64,000 nucleotides of DNA. Source: Tillandsia leiboldiana. Its lineage: Eukaryota; Streptophyta; Magnoliopsida; Poales; Bromeliaceae. Below are positions 1 through 9,522 of the stretch, one piece after another. The stretch covers positions 1 to 64,000 of the forward strand of contig JAQNDB010000252.1 of assembly GCA_029204045.2 (NCBI GenBank), in the 5' to 3' direction. Under the pieces are notes generated by a model, which worked only from the letters and a program-made list of their open reading frames with translations, had not been told where the DNA came from and searched no databases. A program made the position numbers and the translations under genes. Numbering within the stretch: position 1 is the first letter of the stretch; every line of letters begins with the position of its first letter.

Positions 1-300
1 TTTTTTTATATGTAATACGGATCTAAATAGGGGAAAAAAATACTAGAGGGGGGTGAATAGTGTAAACGTATAAAAACACTCAAAAAATCGTTGCGAAAAA
101 ACCCAATGCGGAAATAAAAATAATACGCAAGATTTTTACGTGGAAAACTCCATCACCGGAGTAAAAAACCACGGGACCGATAACACGGCAGAAATCCACT
201 AGAATTAAAACACGTACAAGGTGATTTACCGTACACACTTACGACTCAACCTTTTCCATACGCTCCTAGAGGATCTTCTCCGCTCGCTCCGCGACGCTTC

Positions 301-477
301 TCGAATCCACGATCTGCGCCCAACGCCGAATCCACGGCGTCCAACGTCGAATCCACGACGTCCGACCGAATCCACGGTCTTCACCCAATAGCACCCTTCG
401 AATCCACGAACGTGCCTCGCTCCGAATCCACGAGAGCGGTTGAACCTTGAATCCACAAGGACACGCGAATCCACGCG
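301..477 (-). repeat. Array of eight small hairpins with invariant AATCCA / UGGAUU loop
   Basis: Eight copies of AATCCA (UGGAUU in the element's RNA) are each flanked by an inverted repeat of different sequence. Examples: ACGCCG/CGGCGT at 323-340, ACGTCG/CGACGT at 344-361, GACCG/CGGTC at 364-379, TTCG/CGAA at 397-410, a 7-bp stem with one bulge at 418-438, CCTTG/CAAGG at 445-460, CGCG/CGCG at 464-477. Loops stay fixed while stems change and still pair. The array lies downstream of the TATA box, so it would be in the transcribed leader. It is repeated at 9825-10001 and, slightly shortened, at about 47249-47408. Confidence 0.85.
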
Positions 478-757
478 CCGATTTTTGGGGTAAATCGTTG
501 TTTTTGGGTGGTGATGATCCGCCGAATACTTAGATCAAAGATAGATCGGAAATACCATCTAAGTATTCATTAGTTTGATTCAACTCAAGATGTGAGTATG
601 AAAACCTAGAATCAAACTAATCAATATAGATGAAGAAACATAGAGTATTCTCTAATGATTTCCTTTCTTCTCTATATGTGGATCTATAGCCGTATAAAAT
701 GATATATGAAAATGACGGCTATTTATGTGGATTAACCCTAGAAAAAGAGTCATAGGG

Positions 758-769
758 TCTATTTATAGG
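758..769 (-). promoter_or_regulatory. Copia-1 3' LTR TATA box
   Basis: The minus strand reads CCTATAAATAGACC, a strong plant TATA box. It lies just downstream of the palindrome cluster at 834-1112 and upstream of the hairpin array, so transcription would start near 730. The same sequence is at about 10285-10294 in the 5' LTR and near 47665 in copia-2. Confidence 0.75.
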
Positions 770-833
770 TTAGAAACCCTAGGAAGGAGATAAGAATCAA
801 AAACCTAACATTTCTGGAAATTTTACGGACGGC

Positions 834-1112
834 GATCCGGATCGGATAGCTGTGATCCGGATCGTCGTAACGAGTCAGCCAATTCCAGAAAAACGAAGGT
901 TCGGGATCCGGATCGAAGTGCATGATCCGGATCGTTCATACAGTTTACCAAACATCAACGTTCGGGATCCGGATTGCGAAGCATGATCCGGATCGTTCAA
1001 GGAAAATGGTAAACTCACTGTTCGGGATCCGGATCAAGAGACTACGATCCGGATTGAACTGGTGTATGAACGAACCACCTTCGGGATCCGGATCGAACAA
1101 CCTGATCCGGAT
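834..1112 (-). promoter_or_regulatory. U3 cluster: five pairs of GATCCGGATC palindromes
   Basis: Ten copies of the perfect 10-bp palindrome GATCCGGATC (some with one change) occur as five pairs starting at 834/854, 904/923, 965/984, 1025/1045 and 1084/1103. Members of a pair are 19-20 bp apart, two helical turns; pairs repeat about every 60-70 bp. They sit upstream of the LTR TATA box and look like binding sites for a dimeric factor. The cluster recurs at about 32580-32862 and 47744-47967. The cognate factor is unknown. Confidence 0.7.
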
Positions 1113-1340
1113 CCTGAACATGTCCCAAGTCCAGTTTTTGATTTTTATGCAATGAAAGATTCTTCCAAGTGTTTCTACACTACAAGAAGTATTCGGATCA
1201 CACAAAATCTTTAGTTAAACATACCTGATCCTTTTGAATTCTTCTTTCTTGAGATTGAGTTAAATGATCCAACTTTCTTCACCTTCAATCTTCAAGACTT
1301 GAGACTTTCACGAAACTACGCCAACTCAAATTCCGTAACA

Positions 1341-1357
1341 ATCTCCCCCTTTGGCGG
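1341..1357 (-). other. Copia-1 polypurine tract (plus-strand primer)
   Basis: The minus strand reads CCGCCAAAGGGGGAGAT directly before the 3' LTR. This is the primer site for plus-strand synthesis and fixes the orientation. Copia-2 has the same tract at 48193-48209. Confidence 0.88.
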
Positions 1358-1981
1358 TTTCGTGACAAAACACAGATCCACTAAAGAAAATTCAAAAAGA
1401 TATTTTTGTTGCTATCACCATACAACAAAAATTTACAATGGAGATCCAAAAATTTAAAAACATGAGATAAACTCCTAAAACAGACTCTAGACTTAGACAT
1501 CTGTACTCTCTGCACAAAGAAATCATTCTTGACAAAAAGAGATCGTTAGATACCTCAAGAATATTTAGCATATAAAACCTAGTACAGAGATAGAGTTTAT
1601 CTAATCATCATGACATTTGAGAATTCAGATATGTAAGAGAATCATAGTCAAAAACCAACATATCTTCTATGCAATTAAAAACCAAATGTCAAAAAGTTAG
1701 TCCAACATCAACTTGTTAGTTATATTACATGCCCAAATAGTTAGTCGAATAGTTAGTCGAGACATGCAAACAATCACAAGATGAAAAACCAAAGTTGAAG
1801 TTGAGATGATACTTACCTTGATGTTACAAAATCTTCATCATCAAGATTTCACATCATTGTTCAAGTTCCCTTACCTTGATGTTCATTCACATCACATTAC
1901 CTTGATATTTCAGTTCATCATTCTTGTACCTTGATATTTCATGTTCAATTTCAATCATTCATTGTTCAAAGTTCTCTCTAA

Positions 1982-2000
1982 CTCTCTCCCCCTTTTTGTC
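1982..2000 (-). other. Second polypurine-like tract of copia-1
   Basis: The minus strand reads GACAAAAAGGGGGAGAGAG, about 640 bp upstream of the main tract. Copia-2 has an equivalent at about 48741-48765. Repeated polypurine motifs are a known Sirevirus trait. The rest of 1358-2177 is AT-rich with no coding frame. Confidence 0.6.
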
Positions 2001-2177
2001 ACAAAACAAAGCCAAAATGTAGTTAAGACTACGAAATGTTAGGAGAGTGAAAAGTTCCAATAAAACGTAAAACCTGAGAACTAAGCTAAAAAGTAAGTAT
2101 AAAACTAAATCCTGCACAAAAAGAAAAGGAAGGTGCAGTTCAGTCGGAGGAGTCGGAGCTGGTACAACTCAGCTTGC

Positions 2178-2732
2178 TCAAAATCCCTTAAGCATTGTCG
2201 AAATAGTTGAACACTTCTTCTTGATCTTCTTGTGTTCAGAGGAAATTTGCTGAAGTTCTTTCGATATCCTCTCTTGTGCAGCAGAGAGTCTTTGTTGTTC
2301 CTGGCGAAGCGATTCCAATACAGCAGCGTCTGTATCTGTCTTTTCGAGTGTGATGGATGCTGTCTAGAAGCAGATGGTGCATCCAATCCCGTAACCCATG
2401 GAGATTCAGTTTGTAGAACCCCAGAGAGAGCGAGCTCTAGTAAGAGGCCTACTATGATAACTTTCACTTCTTAGGACATTCTTTCGTCTTGTATATTGCT
2501 TAGTTGTTGATGCAGATTTCATAAGCCTTTTGCCTTTGACAGATTTCCTGTTTTCCTCATCAATCTTTGTTGAACATCTTTGAAGAATTCACCCATTCTT
2601 CCGTATCGTACTCTGAGCTGTCCTCCCTGCCTTCGGTTGTTTATCTTCTGTTGAAACATCTGGTTCCTCTTTTACAGATGTACTCTTGTGCACCATTGTG
2701 ACCAGGAGAAGGATTAACCAAGAGAGTGCCAT
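2178..2732 (-). pseudogene. Envelope-like third ORF remnant (Sirevirus)
   Basis: A short frame opens at an ATG at 2732, with a hydrophobic start and then an acidic, lysine-rich stretch, and stops at 2589. In another frame, open from about 2366 to a stop at 2178, lies a Q/E/K-rich heptad stretch typical of a coiled coil. A matching coiled-coil tail is better kept in copia-2 (48878-49023). The large conserved domain seen in copia-2 (58777-59427) is missing here. Sireviruses often carry an envelope-like ORF after pol; its function is unproven. This copy is decayed and cannot encode a full product. Confidence 0.55.
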
Positions 2733-2761
2733 GATCAAAGTGCTTGAGTTAAGAAGGTGTC

Positions 2762-3139
2762 CTGTGAAACCAACTCAAGAACACAAAAAATTTTTTTTCA
2801 AAAATTGAAAAAATTGTACCCAAACAATCATAATCATGTAGAGAGACTAAGAATCAAATTAGTTTTGCAAAAGGACTTTTAAAAATAGATCAATTGCATG
2901 ATTTTCGAAAATCCTTATTATATGCCCTAAAACCGAAATTTTAGAAATCGAAGCCTAAAAATCCGTTAATCAGGAGAATACCTAGCATATAATCAAAACT
3001 AATCTACCCAGAGTTCTTATTTCAAAAGAAATTTGATCAAAAACCATCCACAAACAAAGTTGATCCAAGAAATTCATCACGTTTGAGGAGGAAAAGAGAA
3101 AAACGGTGAAAAACCGAGATTTTGATCAATAAAACTTAC
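2762..3139 (-). other. Intron-like segment upstream of the envelope-like remnant
   Basis: On the minus strand a donor AAG|GTAAGT-like site (GT at 3139-3138, read CCAAGTAAGT) and a T-rich acceptor ending TTTCACAG|G (AG at 2763-2762) bound 378 nt of AT-rich sequence. An ATG follows 30 nt after the acceptor. With the TATA box at 3269-3276 it resembles a plant leader with a 5'-UTR intron. Splicing is inferred from motifs only. Confidence 0.45.
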
Positions 3140-3266
3140 TTGGAGTTGAAGAACTTGAGTTTGAAAGCTTCCAGGAAGGATGAAATCTAGAGAGAGAGGC
3201 TCTGGAAAACTTCGGAACAAAAGCTGATTGGAGTAAAGAAAAATCCCAAAAAACCCCTTTGCGTTC

Positions 3267-3440
3267 CCTTATAAAACCTAGCCCGCGATCCGGATCAGTT
3301 TCAGAACTGCGATTCCGGATCGGCTACCGCAGTGAGAAACTGCTGCAGGGATCCACGGATCGGGCAGATACAATCCGGATCCGTCAGCCCGCAGAAGAAT
3401 TCCTGCGTCGGGATCCGGATCATCTAGCCCGATCCGGATC
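3267..3440 (-). promoter_or_regulatory. Internal promoter module resembling the copia LTR promoter
   Basis: Three pairs of exact or one-change GATCCGGATC palindromes (3287/3311, 3351/3372, 3412/3431) are followed on the minus strand by TTTTATAAGG (TATA-like, 3269-3276) and a CT-rich leader (3186-3203). The layout repeats that of the LTR (834-1112 with TATA at 760). It lies between the end of pol (4385) and the envelope-like remnant, so it may drive a separate transcript of that ORF. No other function is evident. Confidence 0.5.
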
Positions 3441-3445
3441 GGTCA

Positions 3446-4384
3446 CAACTTTTTCTATAGAAAAATTTCAGAGAAATTCAGAAAAAAACAGAAAAGATTG
3501 TAAGCACAAATGTGTATCAACTTTAAACAAAATCATCGTTTCATACAACAAGAATTAGATTATGCCAAATCTATCAATAATATCCAAAAATGAAACGAAA
3601 ATTTACAAAAATTAATCCCTTAAAGTTGAACACCTTCAATTACATCTAACTTGATCTTATGAGTAACGCCTTTATCAAATCATCAATTCAGTAAAGAAAA
3701 TGAAATACAAAGATCAATAGATGTTAGAAATCCCAAATATAGTAGATAATGTATCTAGACAATCTGTTGAAGAGAGTGGCTCTTTGAGCATCTTTCATTA
3801 AAAACCCACCTTATACCAACCTTGAAATTTGACAGAGTCAAGTATTTCAACATGCATTTTACTTAATCAAAAATTTGAACAACCATGCTTGGTATACATG
3901 TGGTAGCTGCACACAATACTCGGACGACCGAGGTGGTAGCTCTTTCCTCCATGTGGTGGTAGTTTTCACACTCCTCATTGGGATGTAACTCTTTCCACAT
4001 CTTTTGAGCATTTTACCTTTTCTAAGACTCCCCCTCAATTGGCTATCAATTATTTAAGATATAAAGTATTCAACCAAATATTGATCTCGATTTCATACTC
4101 GACTAAGCAGTCAAATAAGATAATGACTATACCAAGAGATCATAGAGAGAGAGAAATTGACTTTGATCACTTTAGAAGATGATTTAATAACATAAATGAT
4201 CATTGCAACAGTGAAATATTATGATGGCCAAAGCATAATAAATTTCTAAATGTGCGAAAAGATGCAATTAAAGTCAATTATGATCTATGCTCAATTTATG
4301 TCCTATGTACAAACATATATAATGAACAAAACAAAAACAAATACAAAACCTATCCTAAGCAAAGATTTCAAAAAGAAGATTATT
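3446..4384 (-). other. Non-coding spacer between pol and the internal promoter module
   Basis: It is AT-rich with no coding frame on either strand. The only visible structure is three imperfect copies of a TGGTAGCT-containing motif at about 3899-3975. Part of the copia-1 interior. Confidence 0.6.
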
Positions 4385-5022
4385 TCAAGGAAGCATCCCA
4401 ATTGCTTTTCGTAAATGAATAAAACGTTTTTGATCCAAAGGTTTTGTTAGAATGTCAGCTAATTGATCCTCAGTTGAAATATATGAAAGTTGAAGAGTAT
4501 TTGATTCAACTAGCTCTCTAAGAAATGATATCTAAGTTCAATATGTTTTGTTCTAGAGTGCAACACAGGGTTTTTAGAAATGTTAATAGCACTAGTGTTG
4601 TCACAAAGTATTGTTACCGAAGATGCTGAAATGCGGAAGTCGCTCAATACGCTTTTCATCCAAATGAGTTGAGTTGAGCAGCTTCCAGCTGAAATGTATT
4701 CCGCTTTCGGCAGTCGGAGTGCTATGCAGTTCTGCTTTTTACTATGCCATGCAACAAGGCAATGGCCAAGATAGAAGCATGCACCACTCGTGCTTTTCCG
4801 ATCATCCACTGATCCTGCCCAATCGGCATCTGAGTATCCAACAATATCCAAACTTGTTCCCATAGGATACCAAATTCCGAAATTAATTGATCCTTTGATA
4901 TACCGGATGATCCTTTTCACCGCTTTCAGGTGAACCTCCTTGGTGCTGATTGATATCTCGCGCAAATCCCAACACCAAAAGATATATCGGGCGACTAGCC
5001 GTGAGGTAAAGTAGACTTCCAA
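4385..5022 (-). pseudogene. Copia-1 RNase H domain (end of pol)
   Basis: The frame at 5022-4510 reads as Ty1/copia RNase H: acidic residues in GYSDADWAG, the KAEY segment and CDNTSA, followed by the HIELRYHFL region. A frameshift then moves the conserved C-terminal tail into another frame, ending at a stop at 4385. RNase H degrades the RNA strand during reverse transcription. The N-terminal 25 residues of this frame are out-of-frame sequence, so the domain joins the RT segment through another shift. Confidence 0.85.
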
Positions 5023-5808
5023 TCATACTTCGATACAATTTCTCGTCTACATTCTCACTATGTGATTCACTTCCAAGTCCCTTGTGGCTAGTTCCCATTG
5101 GAGTCGGAAAATCTTTACAATTTTCTAGATCAAACTTTTTGACCAACTCCATTGCATACTTGGATTGACTTAAGTGAATACCTTCATCATTTTGTTTAAT
5201 TTTGCAATCCAAGGAAATAAGTCAATTCGCCCATCATGGACATCTCAAATTCGCTTTCCATGGTCTCCGCGAATTTAGAAGCATCGTTATCTCTTGTTGC
5301 GCCAAATACTATGTCATCGACATATATTTGTGCTACAATGAAAATTGTTTTGATAATGCTTCACAAAGAGAGTCCTATCAGCTCCCCCTCGAGTATAGCC
5401 CTTCTCCAAAAGGTGCTTTGTTAACCTTTCGTACCATGCTCGCGGTGCTTGTTTCAGACCGTAAAGAGCCTTTTTCAAACGAAAAACATGGTTAGGTTGT
5501 TTATGATCTACAAAACCTTTCGGTTGAGCCACATAAACTTCCTCATTTAAAAACCCATTTAGAAATGCGCTCTTAACGTCCATTTGAAATAATTTGATTT
5601 TAAAATGACAAGCAATAGCAAACAGTATACGAATGGACTCGAGTCTAGCTACAGGGGCGAATGTTTCGTCAAAGTCTATACCTTCTACTTGAGAGTAGCC
5701 TTGAGCAACTAATCGTGCCTTGTTCCTGATGATAGTACCATCCTCATTTTTCTTGTTCTTGAAGATCCATTTGGTACCTATCACATTGTGTTGCTTTGGA
5801 GGCTTCGT
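4883..5808 (-). pseudogene. Copia-1 reverse transcriptase (RVT_2)
   Basis: The frame at 5784-5314 carries the copia RT core: GTKWIFKNKKNEDG, KARLVAQGYSQ, ETFAPVARLESIR, the catalytic aspartate in QMDVKSAFLNG, and ALYGLKQAPRAWY. The second catalytic box YVDD is present at about 5313-5324 but in another frame, and the thumb region continues at 5212-4883 in a third register. At least two frameshifts break the enzyme. Both catalytic boxes survive, so decay is recent relative to the age of the family. Confidence 0.9.
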
Positions 5809-6460
5809 TAATTCCCAGACTTATTTCGCTCAAATTGATGGAGCTCTTCCTGCATTGCTTTAATCCAGTAGTCATCCTGAAGAGCTTCATCTATGTTCTT
5901 TGGTTCGATTAAAGATACATAGCAAGCGAATCCACAAACCAACTGCCTCCGAGTTCTGACTCCTTCTTGTGGATCTCTAATAATATTCGATTCCGGATGA
6001 TCCTTGGAGATTTGTAACGTTTGTTGAAGCGGAGTACTCGGAGATATATGAGATGATTCCTGCACATCAGATAAACTAGAAGAACCATTAGATGCATCAT
6101 TAATATTGGAAGTATTATTATGAGAAGATGCACTAGCAGGAGAATCATCATCTAGAGAGATATCGATGGGTAGATTTTCCAGTTTCAAAGTGAAAAGCTT
6201 CATCTACTTTAACATTTATAGATTCTACGATCGTCTTAGATTCAATGTTAAATACTCGATATGCTCTGCTATTCGTAGAATAACCCAAAAGATCCCTTCA
6301 TCACTTCGAGAGTCGAACTTTCCAAGATTTTCACGGTCACGAAAAAATGTAACATCGACTCCCGAAGATACGAAAATATTTGATATTGGGTTTCTACTAA
6401 ACCACAGCTCATATGGTGTATTTAAGTTCCTGGGCGCAAGTAAACTCATTAATGACATAG
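5809..6460 (-). pseudogene. Copia-1 integrase C-terminus and linker to RT
   Basis: Frames at 6458-6225 and 6203-5808 contain the TPYELWFSR-like post-catalytic integrase segment, then a serine/asparagine-rich linker and the DDYWIKAMQEELHQFERN start of the RT region. At least two register changes occur here. The region normally joins integrase to RT in one polyprotein. Confidence 0.75.
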
Positions 6461-7075
6461 ACAGCGGTGTTCACAGCTTCAGCCCAAAAATGTAGCGGCA
6501 AATTCCGGCTATGAAGCATCACACGCGCCATCTCTTGAACAACCCTGTTCTTGCGCTCAACAACACCATTCTGCTGAGGTGTATAGGGTGCCGAGAATTC
6601 ATGTTTGATTCCATTTGAAGTGCAAAAATCAATAAATTTTGAATTTATGAATTCTCCACCTCTATCACTTCTAACACGAATGATCTTTTCATTCTTTTCA
6701 ATCATAATACGATGGCAAATCTCATGAAAAGAGTCAAACGTATCAGCTTTCTCTTTCAAAAATGCTACCCATGAAAACCGAGAGAAATCGTCAACCAATA
6801 AAAAGATGTACCATTTACCTCCCAAAGATGGTTGACGGGTCGGCCCCATTAAGTCCATGTGCAAAAGTTCCAAGGGCCGTTTTGTACCAACGTGGTTCAA
6901 GTTCTTGTGTGCAGTCCTAGACTGTTTCCCTTTTGGCAACCACCACACACAACGTTTTGTTTAAATAAAAGCTTTGGAATCCCCTTGACCACGTCCTTGT
7001 TTGAAATTCTAGTAAGTTCCTTAAAATTTAAGTGACCTAGCCTTTCATGCCAAAGAGTTTCATTATTCAAAGCAG
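6409..7075 (-). pseudogene. Copia-1 integrase: zinc-binding and catalytic core
   Basis: The 179-residue frame from 6948 holds a complete catalytic triad: D32 in HMDLMGP, D95 in RSDRGGEF and E131 in NGVVERKNR, giving the D,D-35-E spacing of retroviral-type integrases. Just upstream (about 7020-7070) is the pre-integrase zinc region with WHERLGHLNF. Integrase inserts the DNA copy into the genome. The core itself reads open, but flanking frameshifts separate it from protease and RT. Confidence 0.9.
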
Positions 7076-7857
7076 CTAAGTTACAATTTTCAGAAAATTT
7101 ATTAGGAACAACATAACAATTGTTTTCAGATCTAACCCCTTTAAAAAGAAGACATGGTCCTTATCAGTTACAACGCATTCAACAGATGAAAAGTTAACTG
7201 GAAAACCATTGTCGCAAAGTTGACTTATGCTTATGAGGTTAGTCTTAAGGCCATCAACAAATAAGACGTTTTTCAAAATCGGGCCATCTGGAATAGCTAC
7301 CGTCCCTTTTCCAACAATTTTGGAAGATCGACCGTCTCCGAAAACAACGTGTCCTCCGGAGATTTTCTCAAGATTTTGAAAACTATTTTTGTCACCGGTC
7401 ATGTGACGGGAACACCCGCTATCCAGATACCAAGACGAACTATCATATGCATGCAAGGAAACATTGGAAACAAGACAAGGGAAAATTTCACCTTTGCGCA
7501 CCCAAACCCTTTTGGAGTGCGTCGGTAATGGTCGAGAAGTTATATGCCTAGGTGAAGGCGTCTTGTTATAGCGATTGTTGTTCCTTGATGTAATCGTCTT
7601 GCGCGATGAACTACCAAATCTCTTTTCATTTGAAAAGTTTTGCTTTGATTTTCGGGGAGGAGCCATTTGGTAGTCGTTGCAAGAGGTCCTTGAGATGAGC
7701 GTTCGACTCCCGTCTTGCAATATCTTCTTATGTGCCCTGAAACACCACAACGAAAACATACCTTAGATCTTGACGATCCCAAAGAGGATGAAGTAGGTTT
7801 GTTGTCGTTGTTTGTCTTGAATTCCGGTGTCGGAGGAGGAGATACCGACTGAGGCAC
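7076..7857 (-). pseudogene. Copia-1 second zinc knuckle and aspartic protease
   Basis: A CCHC box, CFRCGVSGHIRRYC, lies at about 7717-7758 in the frame starting at 7857. A frameshift follows, and the frame 7759-7076 carries SWYLDSGCSRHMTG (catalytic D near 7421), the FGDG flap region and the NLISISQLCD segment typical of copia proteases. The protease cuts the Gag-Pol polyprotein. The end of the frame runs out of register before the pre-integrase zinc region. Confidence 0.85.
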
Positions 7858-7859
7858 AA

Positions 7860-8335
7860 AAATGTCTCACTCGAACTTGGACTGTTTCCAGTTTGAGTGT
7901 ATCCGAGGCCGAACCTATTTGATTGACCAAGACCAAGAAGTCTATCCAACTTACTCCTTCCTGAAGAGAATCGCTGTAAGTCATTCTTGAGTTGGAAAAT
8001 GGTCTTTGTCATTTCCAGGTTATCCTGTCGAGCCTCGTTGTAGAGCTTTGAGAAGTGATTCGCGTTATCCACCAGATTTGTATGTTCCTTCTCAAGTTGC
8101 TCATTGGACTCTTGAAGGGAAGCATTTGCCTTTATCAGATTTTCCCTTTCCACTTCAAGAGCGTTTGAGAGAGAAGTCGCTCTTTTTGCTTCTTCTTCGA
8201 GATCATGCACTCTCCCTCTCAAACTCTTGTTTTGCTTAGCCACTTTCTTTGAGTCCCTCAAAAGTCTGTGGTAGGCTAGAGCAAAATCTTCACCTTCCGA
8301 ATCATCCGATTCGTTGTCCGTTGCATTCTTTTCAA
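7860..8335 (-). pseudogene. Copia-1 Gag coiled-coil extension
   Basis: In the frame 8531-7728 the stretch from about 8335 to 7870 is rich in E, K, L and N with clear heptads (residues ALEVERENLIKANASLQESN and neighbours). Such an extension between the two zinc knuckles is typical of Sirevirus Gag. The first part of that frame (8531-8336) is a shadow of the gag frame, so a frameshift near 8335 separates this piece from gag. Confidence 0.7.
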
Positions 8336-9489
8336 CAGTGGAGGTTGGACAACGACTCAGATGTACTTGCCATAAAGCACATGAAGGGTGAAGATACGGA
8401 CGCGTGGAATGCGGTGGAGCTCTTTTCTTCATCACTCGAAGACGACTCATTTGACGTTGAGTTGTCATCCCAAGTGACGACTTGCATCGCCTTCTTCTTT
8501 GCCGGATACTTGTTAGGACATTCCGTTGCAATGTGGCCGTAGCCTCGACATTTGAAGCATTGTAGTTGTCCTTCTGAGCTTTTCTTATCCTTTGAGAAGT
8601 TCTCTTGCTTTCTTGACTTGTATCCTGAAGTACCCTTGCCTTTGTTCGACTTTCCGAAGGATGGAGATTTGCTTGAATTACCCCTTCGAAAGTTGCGGCG
8701 AAACTTCCTTGTCAAGAGAGCGAGCTGCTTCTCAAATTCCTCCATAGAAAGGTTCTCGTCATCGTCTGAGGAGGATGTATCCGCATCTTCTTCCTTAGTT
8801 GTTTTCAACGCATAACCTGAAGACTTAGAAGTGGATGCCTTTCCAGAAGAATTGTTAGTAGTAAATGTCATTTCATAAGTTTGTAATGAACCAACTAATT
8901 CTTCTACACGTATTTCGTCCGGGTGTTTAATAGTTTCAATGGCAGTAACCTTTGGGCGAAATCGTTCAGGAAGAGTTCTTAAGATTTTTCTTACAATCTT
9001 AAATTCTGGAATCTTCTCTCCCAGATTAGCACATGAGTTTACGATGTCTTGCAATCGTGTATAGTAGTCCGTGAAAGATTCATTTTCTGCCATTAAGATA
9101 GAGTCAAACTTGCTCGTAAGCATTTGCAGTTTCTGAATCTTCACGAGGTTAGTTCCCTCATGTGTAACCTGAAGAACATCCCAGATTTCTTTCGCAGTCT
9201 CACATGCCGAGACGCGAGAGAATTCAGTTTGAGATAAGGCATTAAAAATAGCATTAATTCCCTTGCCATTGTAAGAAGATGAATCTAACTCTTCCTTGGT
9301 CCATTTCGACCTAGGTTTTAAGGTGCGAACATCACCATTAAATTCAGTTGGATTAGACCATCCTAATTCAATCGATTGCCACACCCGTTCGTCGATGGAA
9401 ATTAAAAAGGCTTTCATCCGTACTTTCCAGTACGCATAATTAGTTCCATCGAAGAATGGGGGTCGGTTGATGTTTCCACCTTCAACCAT
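8332..9489 (-). CDS. gag: Copia-1 Gag, N-terminal part
   Basis: A 385-residue frame starts with MVEGG, 21 nt from the primer site. Residues about 10-210 match the plant copia Gag capsid family (FDGTNYAYWKVRMKAFL, AKEIWDVLQVTHEGT, ILRTLPERFRPKVTAIE). Residues 311-324 are a CCHC zinc knuckle, CFKCRGYGHIATEC, preceded by a basic S/K/G-rich segment for RNA binding. Gag forms the virus-like particle and packages the RNA. The last 30 or so residues are out of register: the true frame moves into the coiled-coil segment near 8335. This is the best-preserved ORF of the element. Confidence 0.9.
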   Translation of the reverse strand: MVEGGNINRPPFFDGTNYAYWKVRMKAFLISIDERVWQSIELGWSNPTEFNGDVRTLKPRSKWTKEELDSSSYNGKGINAIFNALSQTEFSRVSACETAKEIWDVLQVTHEGTNLVKIQKLQMLTSKFDSILMAENESFTDYYTRLQDIVNSCANLGEKIPEFKIVRKILRTLPERFRPKVTAIETIKHPDEIRVEELVGSLQTYEMTFTTNNSSGKASTSKSSGYALKTTKEEDADTSSSDDDENLSMEEFEKQLALLTRKFRRNFRRGNSSKSPSFGKSNKGKGTSGYKSRKQENFSKDKKSSEGQLQCFKCRGYGHIATECPNKYPAKKKAMQVVTWDDNSTSNESSSSDEEKSSTAFHASVSSPFMCFMASTSESLSNLHC

Positions 9490-9509
9490 TGTTTACAACC
9501 CTATTCCCT

Positions 9510-9520
9510 CTCTGATACCA
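9510..9520 (-). other. Copia-1 primer binding site (initiator tRNA-Met)
   Basis: The minus strand reads TGGTATCAGAG, complementary to the 3' end of initiator tRNA-Met, two bases inside the 5' LTR (LTR edge 9523). It primes minus-strand synthesis. Confidence 0.92.
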
Positions 9521-9522
9521 CT

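Larger units (their letters stand above)
1..1340 (-). repeat. Copia-1 3' LTR
   Basis: It aligns along its whole length with 9523-10320 plus 32542-33088. By alignment it would begin about two bases before the window; its first bases read T where the other copy has GGG. The inner end is ...CCGTAACA at 1340, followed by the polypurine tract. Read on the minus strand it holds paired GATCCGGATC palindromes (U3), a TATA box near 760 and a hairpin array (301-477) in R/U5. Small open frames through it are fortuitous. Confidence 0.93.

Noticed and set aside
226..474. 82-codon frame in the copia LTR
   Set aside because: It simply reads across the UGGAUU hairpin array; its repeated GFxxRHV-type peptides come from the repeated loop.
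3100..3280. Captured host gene promoter and first exon inside copia-1
   Set aside because: The layout resembles a plant gene 5' end, but the palindrome pairs match the element's own LTR and no host coding sequence follows. I prefer an element-derived promoter.
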